Positions 1 to 10,394 are shown, counted from the stretch's first letter. The stretch: DNA of 64,000 bases from Salibaculum halophilum (GCF_002094885.1 NZ_MSIT01000012.1:28494-92493), one strand, 5' to 3'. A program made the numbers and translations. The notes: a model not told the origin generated them from the sequence alone.

Positions 1-127
1 TTTTTCCCCGTTTTCCTTTCCCCTAAATATGGAACATGCAGTAGATTGCAAAGCGGGCCGTCCCCTGCGCCTGCGCACATGTGCCTGGCCGGTGACGGGC
101 ACCCCGCGACACGAGGACGCCACGACC

Positions 128-1342
128 ATGGGACCCGATCTTCACGCGCAGGAGGTTCTCAAGGACCCGGCCCCGCTGATCGAGGGGCTGCGGCAAAAGG
201 GCCGGCTGGTGCGCCTGCGGCTGCCCATCCTCGGCCGGGTCTGGGCCACCACGACCCACGCCGACAGCCACCGGGTGCTGGGCGACGCCGAAACCTTCTG
301 CCGCAACCCCGTCACCGCCGGCAACCCGCCGCCCGAGCGGTTCTTCTGGTGGGCGCCACGCTTCGTCCACCCGCTGTTTCGCAATGTCACCATGCTGGAT
401 GGCGCGCAACACGCCCGCCTGCGGCGGCTGGCGGCGCCGGGGTTTTCGACCATCGGCATCGACCGGGTGCGCCCGCGGCTGGAGGAGATCGTCGCCCGCC
501 TGCTGGACGATCTGCCCCCCGACCGGCCCGTCGATCTGGTGGCGCAATACAACCGCCGCCTGCCGCTGCTGGCCATCTGCGAGGTGCTGGGTATCCCCGA
601 GGCCGACCGCGCGCGGGTGATCCGCTGGGTCACGCCGGTGGGATCGGTGGCCAGCGTGCCCGGGTTCTTCCGCGCGGTTCCGGGGCTGTGGCGGCTGTCG
701 CGCCACTTTCGCGCCGATTTCGAGGCGGTGCGCCGCGCGGGCGGCCGCACCGGGCTGATCGGCGATCTGGTGCGGGTCCACGACGGCGACCCCGGGACGC
801 TGTCGGATGACGAATTGCTGGCCATGGTCGTGGCGCTGTTCATCGGCGGCTTCGACACCACCACGCATCTGATCGGCAACGCCATTTCCACCCTGCTGCA
901 AGCGCCCGAGCTGCGCGAGGAATTGCAGGCCCGCCCCGAGGCCTGGCCGCTGTTCATCGAGGAGGTTCTGCGCTTTCATTCTCCGGTGATGTTCACCAAC
1001 GCCTTTCACGTCACCCGGCCCGTCACCCTGGGCGGCCAGCCCTTGCAGCGCGGCGACCGGGTGGTGCCGCTGCTGATCGCGGCCAACCGCGACGGCGCCC
1101 AGGCCCCCTGCCCGCATGCCTTCCGGGCCGAGCGCCGGCCCAACCGGCACCTGGGCTTCGGCTATGGCACGCATGTCTGCATGGGCATGCAGCTGGCCCG
1201 CACCGAGGCGCTGATCGCCACGCGCGCGCTGTTCGACCGCTACCCCGGCGCGCGACTGGCCGAACCGGCCGCGGATCTGCCGATGCTCAAGCGGCTGGGC
1301 CTGCGCGGCAAGGCGCGCCTGCCCGTCAGGCTTGCCCCTTGA
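128..1342 (+). CDS. Cytochrome P450
   Basis: Soluble heme monooxygenase of the bacterial class I P450 type, 404 residues, close to the usual 400-420. The oxygen-binding I-helix motif GGFDTTTH is at residues 240-247, the ExxR pair is E279/R282 (EVLR), and the heme-ligand loop [15 protein letters not shown] carries Cys351. An ATG at 29 would add 33 residues rich in Arg and Pro with no P450 character, so the ATG at 128 is preferred. The substrate cannot be told from sequence. No ferredoxin or reductase gene is adjacent, so electrons must come from partners elsewhere. The gene ends tail to tail with the DUF2256 gene, the two overlapping by 17 bases. Confidence 0.9.
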   Translation: MGPDLHAQEVLKDPAPLIEGLRQKGRLVRLRLPILGRVWATTTHADSHRVLGDAETFCRNPVTAGNPPPERFFWWAPRFVHPLFRNVTMLDGAQHARLRRLAAPGFSTIGIDRVRPRLEEIVARLLDDLPPDRPVDLVAQYNRRLPLLAICEVLGIPEADRARVIRWVTPVGSVASVPGFFRAVPGLWRLSRHFRADFEAVRRAGGRTGLIGDLVRVHDGDPGTLSDDELLAMVVALFIGGFDTTTHLIGNAISTLLQAPELREELQARPEAWPLFIEEVLRFHSPVMFTNAFHVTRPVTLGGQPLQRGDRVVPLLIAANRDGAQAPCPHAFRAERRPNRHLGFGYGTHVCMGMQLARTEALIATRALFDRYPGARLAEPAADLPMLKRLGLRGKARLPVRLAP

Positions 1343-1484
1343 CCTTGCCCGCGCGGCGGCAGCGTTGCGAGCAATAGCGCACGTTCTCCCAGTCCTTCGC
1401 CCACTTGCGCCGCCACGTGAAGGGCCGCCCGCAGCTGGCGCAGGTCTTTTGCGGCAAGTCGGACTTGCGGCGCATCCGGGCCAT
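1326..1484 (-). CDS. DUF2256 small zinc-finger protein
   Basis: A 52-residue protein with a CxxC (Cys15, Cys18) and a second CxxxC (Cys38, Cys42) separated by a Trp/Arg-rich stretch, the pattern of DUF2256, probably a single zinc-binding knuckle. Its ATG overlaps the stop of the photolyase gene as TGATG, so it should be translated by re-initiation and made together with it. It is too short to appear as its own long open reading frame. The function is unknown. The association with photolyase/cryptochrome genes suggests a role in light response or DNA repair (inference). Confidence 0.85.
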   Translation of the reverse strand: MARMRRKSDLPQKTCASCGRPFTWRRKWAKDWENVRYCSQRCRRAGKVKGQA

Positions 1485-2998
1485 CACAGGTCCAGTTTCA
1501 TTTGGCGAGTGTCGCCCTGCGCGCCTTTGCGCCGCGGGGCGCGGTCGTTGACGAAGCGCCCGGCGCGGTCCTTGCGGCTGGCGTGCTTGTCGACCACGCG
1601 CGCCGCCTCGTCGCGAAAACCCGCGCCACGTCGCACCGCCCAGACCTTTTCGCGCGCGGCGCGCGCCGCGGCCGCGACATCGACCACCGGGGCGGGATAG
1701 GCCAGACCGGCCGCACCGTCCCAGCGCCAGGGCTCCTGCAACAGCGCGTCGGGCACCGGGGCCAGTTCCGGCACCCAGGCCCGCGTGAAGGCGCCGGTCG
1801 GGTCCTGGTCGTGGCCCTGTTTGACGGGGTTGTAAATGCGCACCGTGTTCATGCCGGTGGTGCCGGACTGCATCTGCACCTGAGACCAGTGGATGCCCGG
1901 CTCGTAATCGGTGAACAGCCGCGCCAGGTGTTCGCCCGTCGCCCGCCAATCGAGCCAGAGGTGGTAGGAGGCGACCGCCATCACCATGGACCGCATGCGA
2001 AAATTCAGCCAGCCGGTGTGGATCAGCGACCGCATGCAGGCATCGACGAAGGGCAGGCCGGTGCGCCCCTCGGCCCAGGCGGCGCGCACCTCGGGATCAT
2101 CGCCGCGCAGGCCTTCGTAGGCGGAGTGCAGGCAGTGCCACTCCAGCGCCGGTTCATCTTCGAGCTTCTGCATGAAGTGGTCGCGCCAGGCCAGCCGGCT
2201 CTGGAAGGACTTCAGCGAGCCGGCCCAGCCATCACGGCGTCCGGCCTCGCGGACCTGCGCTTGCCGCCCCGCGGTGGCCTGCACTGCCTCGCGCACACTC
2301 AGCGTGCCCAGCGCGAAATGCGGCGAGAGGCGAGAACAGGCCTCGGCCCCGTCCAGGGGTGAGGACATGGCCCGCCGATAGTCCTGCCCGCGGGTGGTCA
2401 GGAAACTGTCCAGAAGGTCCAACGCGGCCGGCCGGCCGCCCGCCTGACGCCCCGGGCAGGGATCGGGCGGCAGGCCGAGGTCGGCCGCCGTCGGCAGCGG
2501 GTCCGAGGGCATCGCGACCCCTGAGAGCTGCGTGGGCGCGGGGATCACATCGGCCCGCATCACCGCCTCGCGGCGCGCAGCCCAGCGGTCGCGCGTGTCC
2601 AGCCGCCGCACCACCGCCGAGTGCGGGAACTCGCGCCAGGGCACGCCCGCGCCGCGCGCCCAGTCGGCCACCCGGCGGTCGCGCGCAAAGGTCCATCCGT
2701 TGCCGGTTTCCTCGTGGCTGAGCAGCGCCGTGATCGGGCGCTGGCGGTGCATCTCTTCCAGCACCTTGACCACGTCGCCGGTTCGCACGCAAAGCGGCGC
2801 GCCCAGCCGCTCCAGATCGGCCCCGAGCGCGGCCAGGCATTCGGCGGTGAACTCCCATTGCCGCCCCGAGGTATCCAGCCCCGCCCAGTACTCCGGCTCG
2901 ACCACGTAGAGCGGCAGCACCGGCGCCCCCGCGGGCACCGCCGCGAGCGCCGCGTGATCCTGAACGCGCAGATCCCGTTTGAACCAGGCCACATACAT
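1484..2998 (-). CDS. Photolyase/cryptochrome family flavoprotein
   Basis: 504 residues. The N-terminal alpha/beta antenna-binding domain begins [14 protein letters not shown]. The C-terminal FAD-binding half carries the family signature around W-R-D-H-F and the [15 protein letters not shown] stretch that packs against flavin. Members either repair UV-induced pyrimidine dimers using blue light or act as blue-light receptors. This subgroup (no recognisable Fe-S Cys cluster, a TGMNTxRIYNP motif) cannot be assigned to repair or signalling by reading alone. The start is the ATG at 2998. It forms a two-gene unit with the DUF2256 gene through a TGATG overlap and is divergent from pepN (93 bases between). 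Confidence 0.88.
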   Translation of the reverse strand: MYVAWFKRDLRVQDHAALAAVPAGAPVLPLYVVEPEYWAGLDTSGRQWEFTAECLAALGADLERLGAPLCVRTGDVVKVLEEMHRQRPITALLSHEETGNGWTFARDRRVADWARGAGVPWREFPHSAVVRRLDTRDRWAARREAVMRADVIPAPTQLSGVAMPSDPLPTAADLGLPPDPCPGRQAGGRPAALDLLDSFLTTRGQDYRRAMSSPLDGAEACSRLSPHFALGTLSVREAVQATAGRQAQVREAGRRDGWAGSLKSFQSRLAWRDHFMQKLEDEPALEWHCLHSAYEGLRGDDPEVRAAWAEGRTGLPFVDACMRSLIHTGWLNFRMRSMVMAVASYHLWLDWRATGEHLARLFTDYEPGIHWSQVQMQSGTTGMNTVRIYNPVKQGHDQDPTGAFTRAWVPELAPVPDALLQEPWRWDGAAGLAYPAPVVDVAAAARAAREKVWAVRRGAGFRDEAARVVDKHASRKDRAGRFVNDRAPRRKGAQGDTRQMKLDL

Positions 2999-3091
2999 GG
3001 CGCGCGATATAACGCGGCAGGCCGCCCCGCCAAGGCTTGCCGCCCCGCCCCGGCGGGCCTAGGCTGCGCCCTGCCCCGAACAGGAGAGACC

Positions 3092-5656
3092 ATGAAGGAC
3101 GCCGCCCCGCAGGCCATCCGCCTGCACGACTATCGCCCCTTCGGCTATCACGTCGACGAGGTTCACCTGACCTTTCGGCTGGACCCGCACGCGACGCGGG
3201 TGATCTCGCGCATGCGGTTCCGCCCGAATCGCGACGTGCCCGGCCCCTTCTGGCTGGATGGCGAGGGGCTGGACCTGAAATGGGCGCGCATCGACGGGGC
3301 CGCGGTCCGCCCCGAGGTGACGGACACCGGGCTGAGCTGTGCCGTGCCCGACGCGCCCTTCACCTGGGAGGCCGAGGTCGAGATCGCCCCGGCCGCCAAC
3401 ACCGCGCTCGAAGGGCTCTACCTGTCGAACGCGATGTTCTGCACCCAGTGCGAGGCCGAAGGCTTCCGCCGCATCACCTATTACCCCGACCGGCCCGACG
3501 TCATGGCCCCCTTCACGGTGCGCATCGAAGGGTCGCCAGAGGCGACGCCGGTGCTGCTGTCCAACGGCAACCCGCAGGCGCAAGGGCCGGGCTTTGCCGA
3601 GTGGCACGACCCCTGGCCGAAGCCGGCCTATCTCTTCGCGCTGGTCGCGGGCGATCTGGTGGCGCAGTCCGACAGCTTCACGACCCGGTCGGGCCGCGAC
3701 GTGGCGCTCAACCTGTGGGTCCGGCCGGGCGATGAGGGCAAATGCGACTGGGGGATGGCGGCGCTCAAGGCCGCGATGGCCTGGGATGAAACGACCTATG
3801 GCCGCGAGTATGATCTCGACGTGTTCAACATCGTCGCCGTGGACGATTTCAACATGGGCGCGATGGAAAACAAGGGGCTGAACATCTTCAATTCCTCCTG
3901 CGTTCTGGCCAGCCCCGACACCAGCACCGACGCCGATTTCGAGCGGATCGAGGCGATCATCGCGCACGAGTATTTCCACAACTGGACGGGCAACCGCATC
4001 ACCTGCCGCGACTGGTTTCAGTTGTGCCTGAAAGAGGGTTTGACGGTGTTCCGCGACCAGCAGTTCACCGGCGACATGCGCTCCCACGCCGTCAAGCGGA
4101 TCGACGACGTGATCGCCCTGCGCGCGCGCCAGTTCCGCGAGGATACCGGCCCGCTGGCCCACCCGGTGCGGCCCGAAAGCTATATCGAGATCAACAACTT
4201 CTACACCGCCACCGTCTATGAAAAGGGCGCCGAGGTGATCGGCATGCTCAAGCGGCTGGTCAGGGACACGGCCTACTACCACGCGCTCGACCTCTATTTC
4301 GAACGCCACGACGGGCAGGCCTGCACGATCGAGGATTGGCTGGCCGTCTTCGAGGATGCCACGGGCCGCGAACTGGCGCAGTTCAAGCGCTGGTACACGC
4401 AGGCGGGCACACCACGCCTGTCGGTGACCGAGGACTGGCGCGACGGCGTCTTTCACCTGAATTTCACCCAACACACGCCGCCGACCCCCGGCCAGCCCGA
4501 CAAGGCGCCGCAGGTCATCCCCATCGCCGTGGGCCTGCTGACGCCCGAGGGCGACGAGGTTCTGCCCACCCGGGTGCTGGAGATGACTCAGGCACAGCAG
4601 AGCTTCGCCTTCGAGGGGCTCTCGGGCCGGCCCGTCGCCTCGATCCTGCGGGATTTCTCGGCCCCGGTGATCCTGTCGCAGGAGACCGACAATGCCACAC
4701 GCGCCCTGCTGATGGCGCATGACACCGACCCCTTCAACAAGTGGGAGGCCGGGCGCGCCTTCGCGCGCGACCTGCTGTGCCGCATGGTCACCGAAGCGGC
4801 TGCCCCCGACACCGCCTACCTCGACGCGGTGGCGGCCATGCTGCGCGACGCCGCGCTGGATCCCGCATTCCGCGCGCTGGTGCTGGACCTGCCCAGCCAG
4901 GACGACCTGGCGCAGACCCTGTTCGACCGGGGCCGGACCCCCGACCCGATGGCCATCCACGACGCCGTCGAGACCCTGACCGGGGCCATGGCCCGGCACA
5001 TGCAGGACGACCTGCCGCGCCTGCTGGCCGACACGGCCGGAACCGACCCCGACAGCGCCGATGCCGAAAACGCCGGCAAACGCAGCCTTGGCAATTCCGT
5101 GCTCGCCCTGGTCAGCCGGCTCGACGGGGGCAAAGCGGCGGCGGCGCAATTCGCCCAGGCCGACAACATGACCCGGCAGCTGGCGGCGCTGGCCTGTCTC
5201 CTGACGATCGGCAAGGGCGCGGATCAGCTGGAAACCTTCCGCGGCCAGTGGCAGCAGGACCGCTTGGTGATGAACAAGTGGTTCGGGCTACAGGTGGCCC
5301 GCGCCGCCCCCGACCGCGCCGCCTACGTGGCCGAGGCCCTGACGCGCAACCCGGATTTCACATGGCGCAATCCCAACCGGTTTCGCGCCGTTTTCGGCAG
5401 CCTGGCGGCCAATGCGGCCGGATTTCATCACCCCTCGGGCAAGGGCTACCGACTGCTGGGCGACTGGCTGGCCCGGCTCGACGCGGTCAACCCGCAGACC
5501 GCCGCGCGGATGAGCACGGCCTTCGAGACCTGGCGGCGCTATGACGCCGACCGGCAGGCGCGGATCAAGGCCGTGCTGCAGGACCTCGCCGCCAAGCCCG
5601 ACCTGTCGCGCGACAGCGCCGAGATGGTTCAACGGATGCTCTCGGGGTCCGATTGA
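3092..5656 (+). CDS. pepN: Aminopeptidase N (M1 family)
   Basis: Zinc metallo-aminopeptidase that trims N-terminal residues from peptides in the cytoplasm, 854 residues against about 870 in E. coli. The exopeptidase motif GAMEN is present. The zinc site is HEYFH at residues 292-296 followed 18 residues later by Glu315 (HExxH-x18-E). The long C-terminal helical region typical of bacterial PepN is complete. The reading frame stays open far upstream, but the ATG at 3092 follows a CAGGAGAG ribosome site and begins the conserved N-terminus. Its stop overlaps the TTG start of the next gene. Confidence 0.96.
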   Translation: MKDAAPQAIRLHDYRPFGYHVDEVHLTFRLDPHATRVISRMRFRPNRDVPGPFWLDGEGLDLKWARIDGAAVRPEVTDTGLSCAVPDAPFTWEAEVEIAPAANTALEGLYLSNAMFCTQCEAEGFRRITYYPDRPDVMAPFTVRIEGSPEATPVLLSNGNPQAQGPGFAEWHDPWPKPAYLFALVAGDLVAQSDSFTTRSGRDVALNLWVRPGDEGKCDWGMAALKAAMAWDETTYGREYDLDVFNIVAVDDFNMGAMENKGLNIFNSSCVLASPDTSTDADFERIEAIIAHEYFHNWTGNRITCRDWFQLCLKEGLTVFRDQQFTGDMRSHAVKRIDDVIALRARQFREDTGPLAHPVRPESYIEINNFYTATVYEKGAEVIGMLKRLVRDTAYYHALDLYFERHDGQACTIEDWLAVFEDATGRELAQFKRWYTQAGTPRLSVTEDWRDGVFHLNFTQHTPPTPGQPDKAPQVIPIAVGLLTPEGDEVLPTRVLEMTQAQQSFAFEGLSGRPVASILRDFSAPVILSQETDNATRALLMAHDTDPFNKWEAGRAFARDLLCRMVTEAAAPDTAYLDAVAAMLRDAALDPAFRALVLDLPSQDDLAQTLFDRGRTPDPMAIHDAVETLTGAMARHMQDDLPRLLADTAGTDPDSADAENAGKRSLGNSVLALVSRLDGGKAAAAQFAQADNMTRQLAALACLLTIGKGADQLETFRGQWQQDRLVMNKWFGLQVARAAPDRAAYVAEALTRNPDFTWRNPNRFRAVFGSLAANAAGFHHPSGKGYRLLGDWLARLDAVNPQTAARMSTAFETWRRYDADRQARIKAVLQDLAAKPDLSRDSAEMVQRMLSGSD

Positions 5657-6102
5657 CGGCCGGCGCCCCGCCCCTGGCCCGGTTCGAACGCCGCGGGCGC
5701 CGCCCGGTAAACCTTGCGCTCGCGCTGGCGATCTGGGGCGGGCTGGCGCTGGCCGTGCGGGTCATCGACCTGTCGCTTGTCTGGGCCGGGCTGATCGGGC
5801 TCTTCGCCCTGCCCGCCCTTGTCGACTGGATCACCGACCGGCCGGTGTGGCTGGCCATTTACCCGGACCGCCTGACCTGGCTGTCCGGGCGCCGAGACGG
5901 GGCAATGCCGGCCGCCGAGATCGCGCACCTGCGCCTCGACCGGCGGATGGACGCGGGGTATCGCCTGACGATCGTCGACACCGCCGGGCGACCGCACCCC
6001 CTGCCGCCGGAGCTGCCCGCCCCGGCCGACGCCCTCACGGAGGCGCTGGATCGGGCCGGGATCGCGCACGAGCGGCACCCATTTTCCTTGCGCCCCGGTT
6101 GA
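5653..6102 (+). CDS. Small membrane protein of unknown function
   Basis: 149 residues. Two hydrophobic segments lie at about residues 20-40 and 42-60, followed by a soluble C-terminal half with alternating hydrophobic strands (about 65-140). A TTG start overlaps the pepN stop (TTGA), which implies translational coupling with pepN. I do not recognise a family. The layout, two membrane helices followed by a compact domain, resembles bacterial PH-like membrane proteins, but this is only a structural impression. Confidence 0.7.
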   Translation: MTAGAPPLARFERRGRRPVNLALALAIWGGLALAVRVIDLSLVWAGLIGLFALPALVDWITDRPVWLAIYPDRLTWLSGRRDGAMPAAEIAHLRLDRRMDAGYRLTIVDTAGRPHPLPPELPAPADALTEALDRAGIAHERHPFSLRPG

Positions 6103-6183
6103 AATCGGGCGAAAGCGCGCCGAATTGCCGCGATATGATAGTATGTCGTGGAATCGTCACCCGTTCGTGATGAAGGTGGGGCC

Positions 6184-7044
6184 ATGAAAGACCGTATCGA
6201 CCCGCTGATCGAGGACCGCGCGCCCTGGCTATTCGCCGACCGGCCCGGCACGGCGCTGGCGCGCAAGGCGCTCGACCGCGCGCTGTCGTACCAGCGCACC
6301 GTGGATATCGCCACGGCCCTGCGCGACGCCCCCAGCGCCACCATCATGGACGAGATGTTCCACCTGCTGGGCGAGAATGTCACCGCCCGCGGCCTCGACA
6401 ACATCCCCGCCAAGGGCCCGGCGCTGGTGGTGGCCAATCACCCCACGGGCATCGCGGACGGCATCATCCTGCACGGGCTGCTGTCGCGTGTGCGCCCCGA
6501 CGCCTTCTATTTCGCCAACAAGGACATCCTGTCGGTCATGCCCCAGATGGAGGACATGATCGCCCCGGTCGAATGGCGCAAGGACCGCCGCAGCCACGGC
6601 AAGACGCGCGAGACCATGGCCTACATGCGCCGCGCGGTGCGCGAGGAACGGCTGGGCGTCATGTTCCCCTCGGGCCGGCTGGCCCAGCGGCGCGGGCTGC
6701 AGTTGCACGAACGCCCATGGATGCCCTCGGCGGCGATGCTGGCGCGCAAGTTCGACCTGCCGGTCATCCCGGTGAACATGCGCGCGCGCAACTCGGTGCT
6801 GTTCTACCTTTTCGACGTGCTGCATTCGTCGCTCAAGGACATCACGCTGTTCCACGAGACGCTGAACAAGGCCGACCAGCCCTACGTCGTCACCGTGGGC
6901 GAACCCATCGCCGCCAGCGCCCTGCCCGAAACCTCGGAAGAGGGCATCGAGGTGTTGCGCCGCGCGACGCTGGCGCTGGGCGAGGAAGGCAGCCAGACCG
7001 TCAGCCTGATCAAGGCGACGCGCCGGCCGCTGCTGCGATTCTAG
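6184..7044 (+). CDS. PlsC-like lysophospholipid acyltransferase
   Basis: 286 residues. The protein carries a glycerolipid acyltransferase core, with ANHPTGIADG at residues 85-93 as the acyl-transfer site (His86, Asp92) and FPSGRL further on in place of the usual FPEGT. The His-Asp spacing is five residues, not the canonical four (HX4D), as in a more distant branch of the family. It probably transfers an acyl chain to a lysophospholipid or related acceptor at the inner membrane. The ATG at 6184 follows GAAGGTGGGG. An upstream in-frame start at 6148 has no ribosome site. It stands alone. Confidence 0.85.
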   Translation: MKDRIDPLIEDRAPWLFADRPGTALARKALDRALSYQRTVDIATALRDAPSATIMDEMFHLLGENVTARGLDNIPAKGPALVVANHPTGIADGIILHGLLSRVRPDAFYFANKDILSVMPQMEDMIAPVEWRKDRRSHGKTRETMAYMRRAVREERLGVMFPSGRLAQRRGLQLHERPWMPSAAMLARKFDLPVIPVNMRARNSVLFYLFDVLHSSLKDITLFHETLNKADQPYVVTVGEPIAASALPETSEEGIEVLRRATLALGEEGSQTVSLIKATRRPLLRF

Positions 7045-7152
7045 AGCGGGCCGTGCCGCACGCGGCGCCCCCGGTCCGGGCGTCGTGCCCCTTGCCAGCC
7101 TGTCGCGGCTGACCTAAACGGACTGCGCAGCAGCTTGAAGAGGCCACCCGCG

Positions 7153-8676
7153 ATGCTCGACCTGACCCATGACGCCCCCCGGCCCAAGACGCTCTCCGGT
7201 GCCACCGGCGACTGGGAGCTGGTGATCGGCATGGAGGTGCACGCCCAGGTCGCCACGCAGGCCAAGCTGTTCTCCGGCGCCTCGACGCAATTCGGGGCCG
7301 AACCCAATTCAAATGTCGCCTTCGTGGATGCGGGCATGCCGGGCATGCTGCCCGTCATCAACGAGGGCTGCGTCGCCCAGGCCGTGCGCACCGGGCTTGG
7401 CCTGCGCGCCGAGATCAACCTGTCCTCGGCCTTCGACCGCAAGAACTACTTCTATCCCGACCTGCCCCAGGGCTACCAGATCTCGCAGCTTTACCACCCG
7501 CTGGTGGGCGAGGGCGAGGTGCTGGTCGAAATGGGCGACGACACCGCGCGCCGGGTGCGCATCGAACGCATCCACCTGGAACAGGACGCAGGCAAGTCGA
7601 TCCACGACATGGACCCGCACATGTCCTTCGTCGACCTCAACCGGACCGGCGTTGCCCTGATGGAAATCGTCAGCCGCCCCGATATTCGCGGCCCCGAGGA
7701 GGCCGCCGCCTATATCGTCAAGTTGCGCCAGATCATGCGCTATCTCGGCACCTGCGAGGGCAACATGCAGTCAGGCAACCTGCGCGCCGACGTCAACGTG
7801 TCGGTCTGCCGGCCCGGCGATTACGAGCGCTACATGGAAAGCCAGGATTTCTCGCATCTGGGCACGCGCTGCGAGATCAAGAACATGAATTCCATGCGCT
7901 TCATCCAGCAGGCGATCGACCACGAGGCGCGGCGCCAGATCGCCCTGATCGAGGACGGCCAGGAGGTCGTGCAGGAAACCCGACTTTTCGATCCCGACAA
8001 GGGCGAGACGCGCTCCATGCGCTCCAAGGAAGAGGCGCATGATTACCGCTATTTCCCCGACCCCGACCTGCTGCCGCTGGAGATTGAGCAGGCCTGGGTG
8101 GACGATATCGCCGCCCACCTACCCGAACTGCCCGACGCCAAGAAGGCGCGTTTCATCACCGATTTCGGGCTGAGCGACTACGACGCCGCCGTGCTGACCG
8201 CCGAACACGAGAACGCCGCGTATTTCGAGGCCGTGGTGGACGGCGGCGCCGGCAGCCGCGACGGCAAACTGGCCGCCAACTGGGTCATCAACGAACTCTT
8301 CGGCCGCCTCAAGAAGGACGAGCGCGCCATCACCGACAGCCCTGTCAGCCCCGCCCAGCTCGGCGGCATACTCGACCTGATCGGCAAGGGCGACATTTCC
8401 GGCAAGATCGCCAAGGACCTCTTCGAGATCGTCTACACCGAGGGCGGCGATCCCGCGCAGATCGTCGCGGACCGCGGCATGAAACAGGTCACTGACACCG
8501 GCGCGATCGAGGCGGCGGTCGACGAGGTCATCGCCGCCAACCCCGCCCAGGTGGAAAAGGCCAAGGAAAACCCCAAGCTCGCGGGCTGGTTCGTCGGCCA
8601 GGTGATGAAGGCCACGGGCGGCAAGGCCAACCCCAAGGCCGTCAACGAGATCGTCTCGGCCCGGCTCGGCCTCTGA
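7153..8676 (+). CDS. gatB: Asp-tRNA(Asn)/Glu-tRNA(Gln) amidotransferase subunit B
   Basis: 507 residues, full length. This is the GatB subunit of the GatCAB amidotransferase, which phosphorylates and transamidates misacylated Glu-tRNA(Gln) and Asp-tRNA(Asn). Family marks seen are [12 protein letters not shown] near the N-terminus, the [12 protein letters not shown] block, LEQDAGKS, the RNMNSMRF-type segment ([10 protein letters not shown]), and the C-terminal YqeY-like tail ending in the [12 protein letters not shown] helix that contacts tRNA. The ATG at 7153 follows GAAGAGG. A TTG at 7135 would add six residues. gatA and gatC are not in this window. Confidence 0.97.
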   Translation: MLDLTHDAPRPKTLSGATGDWELVIGMEVHAQVATQAKLFSGASTQFGAEPNSNVAFVDAGMPGMLPVINEGCVAQAVRTGLGLRAEINLSSAFDRKNYFYPDLPQGYQISQLYHPLVGEGEVLVEMGDDTARRVRIERIHLEQDAGKSIHDMDPHMSFVDLNRTGVALMEIVSRPDIRGPEEAAAYIVKLRQIMRYLGTCEGNMQSGNLRADVNVSVCRPGDYERYMESQDFSHLGTRCEIKNMNSMRFIQQAIDHEARRQIALIEDGQEVVQETRLFDPDKGETRSMRSKEEAHDYRYFPDPDLLPLEIEQAWVDDIAAHLPELPDAKKARFITDFGLSDYDAAVLTAEHENAAYFEAVVDGGAGSRDGKLAANWVINELFGRLKKDERAITDSPVSPAQLGGILDLIGKGDISGKIAKDLFEIVYTEGGDPAQIVADRGMKQVTDTGAIEAAVDEVIAANPAQVEKAKENPKLAGWFVGQVMKATGGKANPKAVNEIVSARLGL

Positions 8677-8705
8677 GCCCCGCCCCCGGGGACGGCGGGC
8701 GGGGC
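8677..8705 (+). terminator. GC-rich hairpin after gatB
   Basis: A 9-bp perfect stem (8677-8685 with 8697-8705) starts directly after the gatB stop, with an 11-base loop. There is no T-run, so it may act as a 3'-end stabiliser or weak terminator. The symmetric stem also lies before the end of bolA on the other strand. Confidence 0.4.
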
Positions 8706-8762
8706 GATCCTGCGGGCTTGCCTGGCAAGCGCGCAGGGAGCGGCGCACGACGGTCCGGCGGC

Positions 8763-9017
8763 TCAGCGGATGTCCAGCGACAGCGCGTGAATGCGCCCCA
8801 GGATGCCCGGCCCCAGCGCCGCGTGCACCGCCCGGTGCCGGGCCAGTCGGGGCATTTCGGCCAGGGCGGGCGCCGCGATCTCGACGCGCCAGTGGCTTTC
8901 GCCGCTGCCGTCGTCCCCGGCGTGACCCGCGTGCAGGTGGCTTTCGTTGACCACCTCCAGCCGCTCGGGATCGAACGCCTCTTGCAGGCTGCGCCGAATC
9001 TCGCCTTCAAGTGCCAT
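8763..9017 (-). CDS. BolA family protein
   Basis: 84 residues, a single BolA domain: an N-terminal helix (residues 3-15), then LEVVNESHLHAGHAG containing the conserved His residues, and a C-terminal R-H-R-A-V-H-A-L motif. Family members bind monothiol glutaredoxins and a shared 2Fe-2S cluster and take part in iron signalling and cell-shape regulation. Divergent from the DnaJ-domain gene, 74 bases apart, a pairing I associate with Rhodobacterales. Confidence 0.92.
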   Translation of the reverse strand: MALEGEIRRSLQEAFDPERLEVVNESHLHAGHAGDDGSGESHWRVEIAAPALAEMPRLARHRAVHAALGPGILGRIHALSLDIR

Positions 9018-9091
9018 AATTTTTTCCGCCCCCCTTCAATATACAGTCGTGTGGATTACACTCACCGCTCCGAGTCGGAAAGGTGGATGGT

Positions 9092-9721
9092 ATGCGCAAG
9101 GATGATCCCTTCGGTTTCGACATCTCGGTGTCGGCGTCCAAGAAGAAGAAGCCGCGCGGCCGGCGGGGCATGTCCGGGGCTTTCGAGACCTCGACCCGGG
9201 TCTGCGAGCATCCCGGTTGCGAAGAGGCTGGCAAGTACCGCGCGCCCAAGAACCCCGACACGCTCGACGACTACTACTGGTTCTGCAAGACGCACGTGCG
9301 CGAATACAATCTGAAGTGGAACTTCTTCGAGACCTCCACCGAGGAGGACATGGAGGAACAGACCCAGAAAGACCGGGTCTGGGAACGCGGCACCCAGTCG
9401 TTCAAGAAATCCGCCGAGGAACGCGCCTGGGCCCGCCTTGGCATCGAGGACCCCCACCAGGTGCTGGGCGAAAAGGCCACTCAGAACCCCGGCAAGTCGG
9501 TGGACGGCAGCCGCCGCCTGCCTCCGACCGAACGCAAGGCGATCGAGATCCTCGAGGCCAAGGACCACTGGACGAAATCCGAGATCCGCAAGGTCTACAA
9601 GAAGCTGATCAAGGTACTACACCCGGACATGAACGGCGGCGACCGCAGCCAGGAGGAACAGCTGGCTGAAGTGGTCTGGGCCTGGGATCAGATCAAGGCC
9701 AGCCGCAGCTTCAAGGAATAG
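9092..9721 (+). CDS. J-domain protein with N-terminal zinc-binding motif
   Basis: 209 residues. The N-terminal half has a Lys-rich stretch and then a Cys/His set (CEHPGC, then FCKTH) likely to bind zinc. The C-terminal about 60 residues form a J domain with the HPD tripeptide in VLHPDMNGGD, so it should stimulate the ATPase of a DnaK chaperone. It lacks the G/F region and substrate-binding domains of DnaJ, so it is a specialised co-chaperone. The ATG at 9092 is preferred over a GTG at 9083 because AAGGTGG sits at ribosome-site distance. Typical Rhodobacterales neighbours follow (cobS, cobT). Confidence 0.88.
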   Translation: MRKDDPFGFDISVSASKKKKPRGRRGMSGAFETSTRVCEHPGCEEAGKYRAPKNPDTLDDYYWFCKTHVREYNLKWNFFETSTEEDMEEQTQKDRVWERGTQSFKKSAEERAWARLGIEDPHQVLGEKATQNPGKSVDGSRRLPPTERKAIEILEAKDHWTKSEIRKVYKKLIKVLHPDMNGGDRSQEEQLAEVVWAWDQIKASRSFKE

Positions 9722-9748
9722 TCCGGCGCGGCGCGCCCGCGGCGCGAC

Positions 9749-10285
9749 TCAGCCGAAACGGCCGCGTACCCGGATCGGCAGGCTATCGGGGCAGTCGGGT
9801 TGGGTGAGGCGCTTCGGCGTGAAGACCGAATCCCGCTCGCTGCGGTAGGTGACCATGCAAAGGTGCACGGCTGCCATGCAAGCCGTCCAGAACAGGACAA
9901 GCAGGGGTGAGGTCAGCAGCGTCACCACCAAGGTGAACGGCGCGAACATGGTGCCGTAGACGGGCAGCGCGAGCGTTCCCGCGATGATCGCCCCGACCAG
10001 GCTGACCCAGATCATGCCTGCGACGACCCGCGGCGTCGCCCAGGGGCCATGCTGGCCCACGCGATCGCCCGCCAGCCAAAGCGCCGAGACCCCCCCGACC
10101 CCGGCGGCAATGACAATCCATGTCTCGTACCAGTTCAGGCCTTGCGCCAGCTGCGCGCCATCGTCGAACCGCAACACCGCGAGATAGCCCATGATCATGC
10201 CGAACAGCCCGGTGATCAGAAAGGCCAACAGCCGCGCGCGTTGTCCTTCGGTCGGACCGGTCCGGATGCGTGTTCGTGCCGTCAT
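9749..10285 (-). CDS. Predicted inner-membrane protein
   Basis: 178 residues with four likely membrane helices (about residues 18-38, 52-72, 88-108 and 112-140) and short charged ends. I do not recognise a family. The N-terminus is Arg-rich, as expected for a cytoplasmic end. It stands alone between the J-domain gene (convergent) and msrB, about 110 bases downstream of the msrB stop. Confidence 0.7.
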   Translation of the reverse strand: MTARTRIRTGPTEGQRARLLAFLITGLFGMIMGYLAVLRFDDGAQLAQGLNWYETWIVIAAGVGGVSALWLAGDRVGQHGPWATPRVVAGMIWVSLVGAIIAGTLALPVYGTMFAPFTLVVTLLTSPLLVLFWTACMAAVHLCMVTYRSERDSVFTPKRLTQPDCPDSLPIRVRGRFG

Positions 10286-10394
10286 GTGGTCGACGTCCTC
10301 GGGCTTTTCGGGCGTTTCACCCGATCATTGTGGCACCACAAGGGCGGACCGGCTCCGCGGTTGGAAAAGATCTGTTTACCGATCGGAACCGGCG

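Noticed and set aside
23..1174. Minus-strand 383-codon open frame over the P450 gene
   Set aside because: Gln/Gly/Arg-rich composition typical of a GC-rich antisense frame. The plus strand has the complete P450 motifs.
3059..5149. Minus-strand 696-codon open frame over pepN
   Set aside because: His/Gly/Val-rich antisense frame with no domain. pepN is clearly real.
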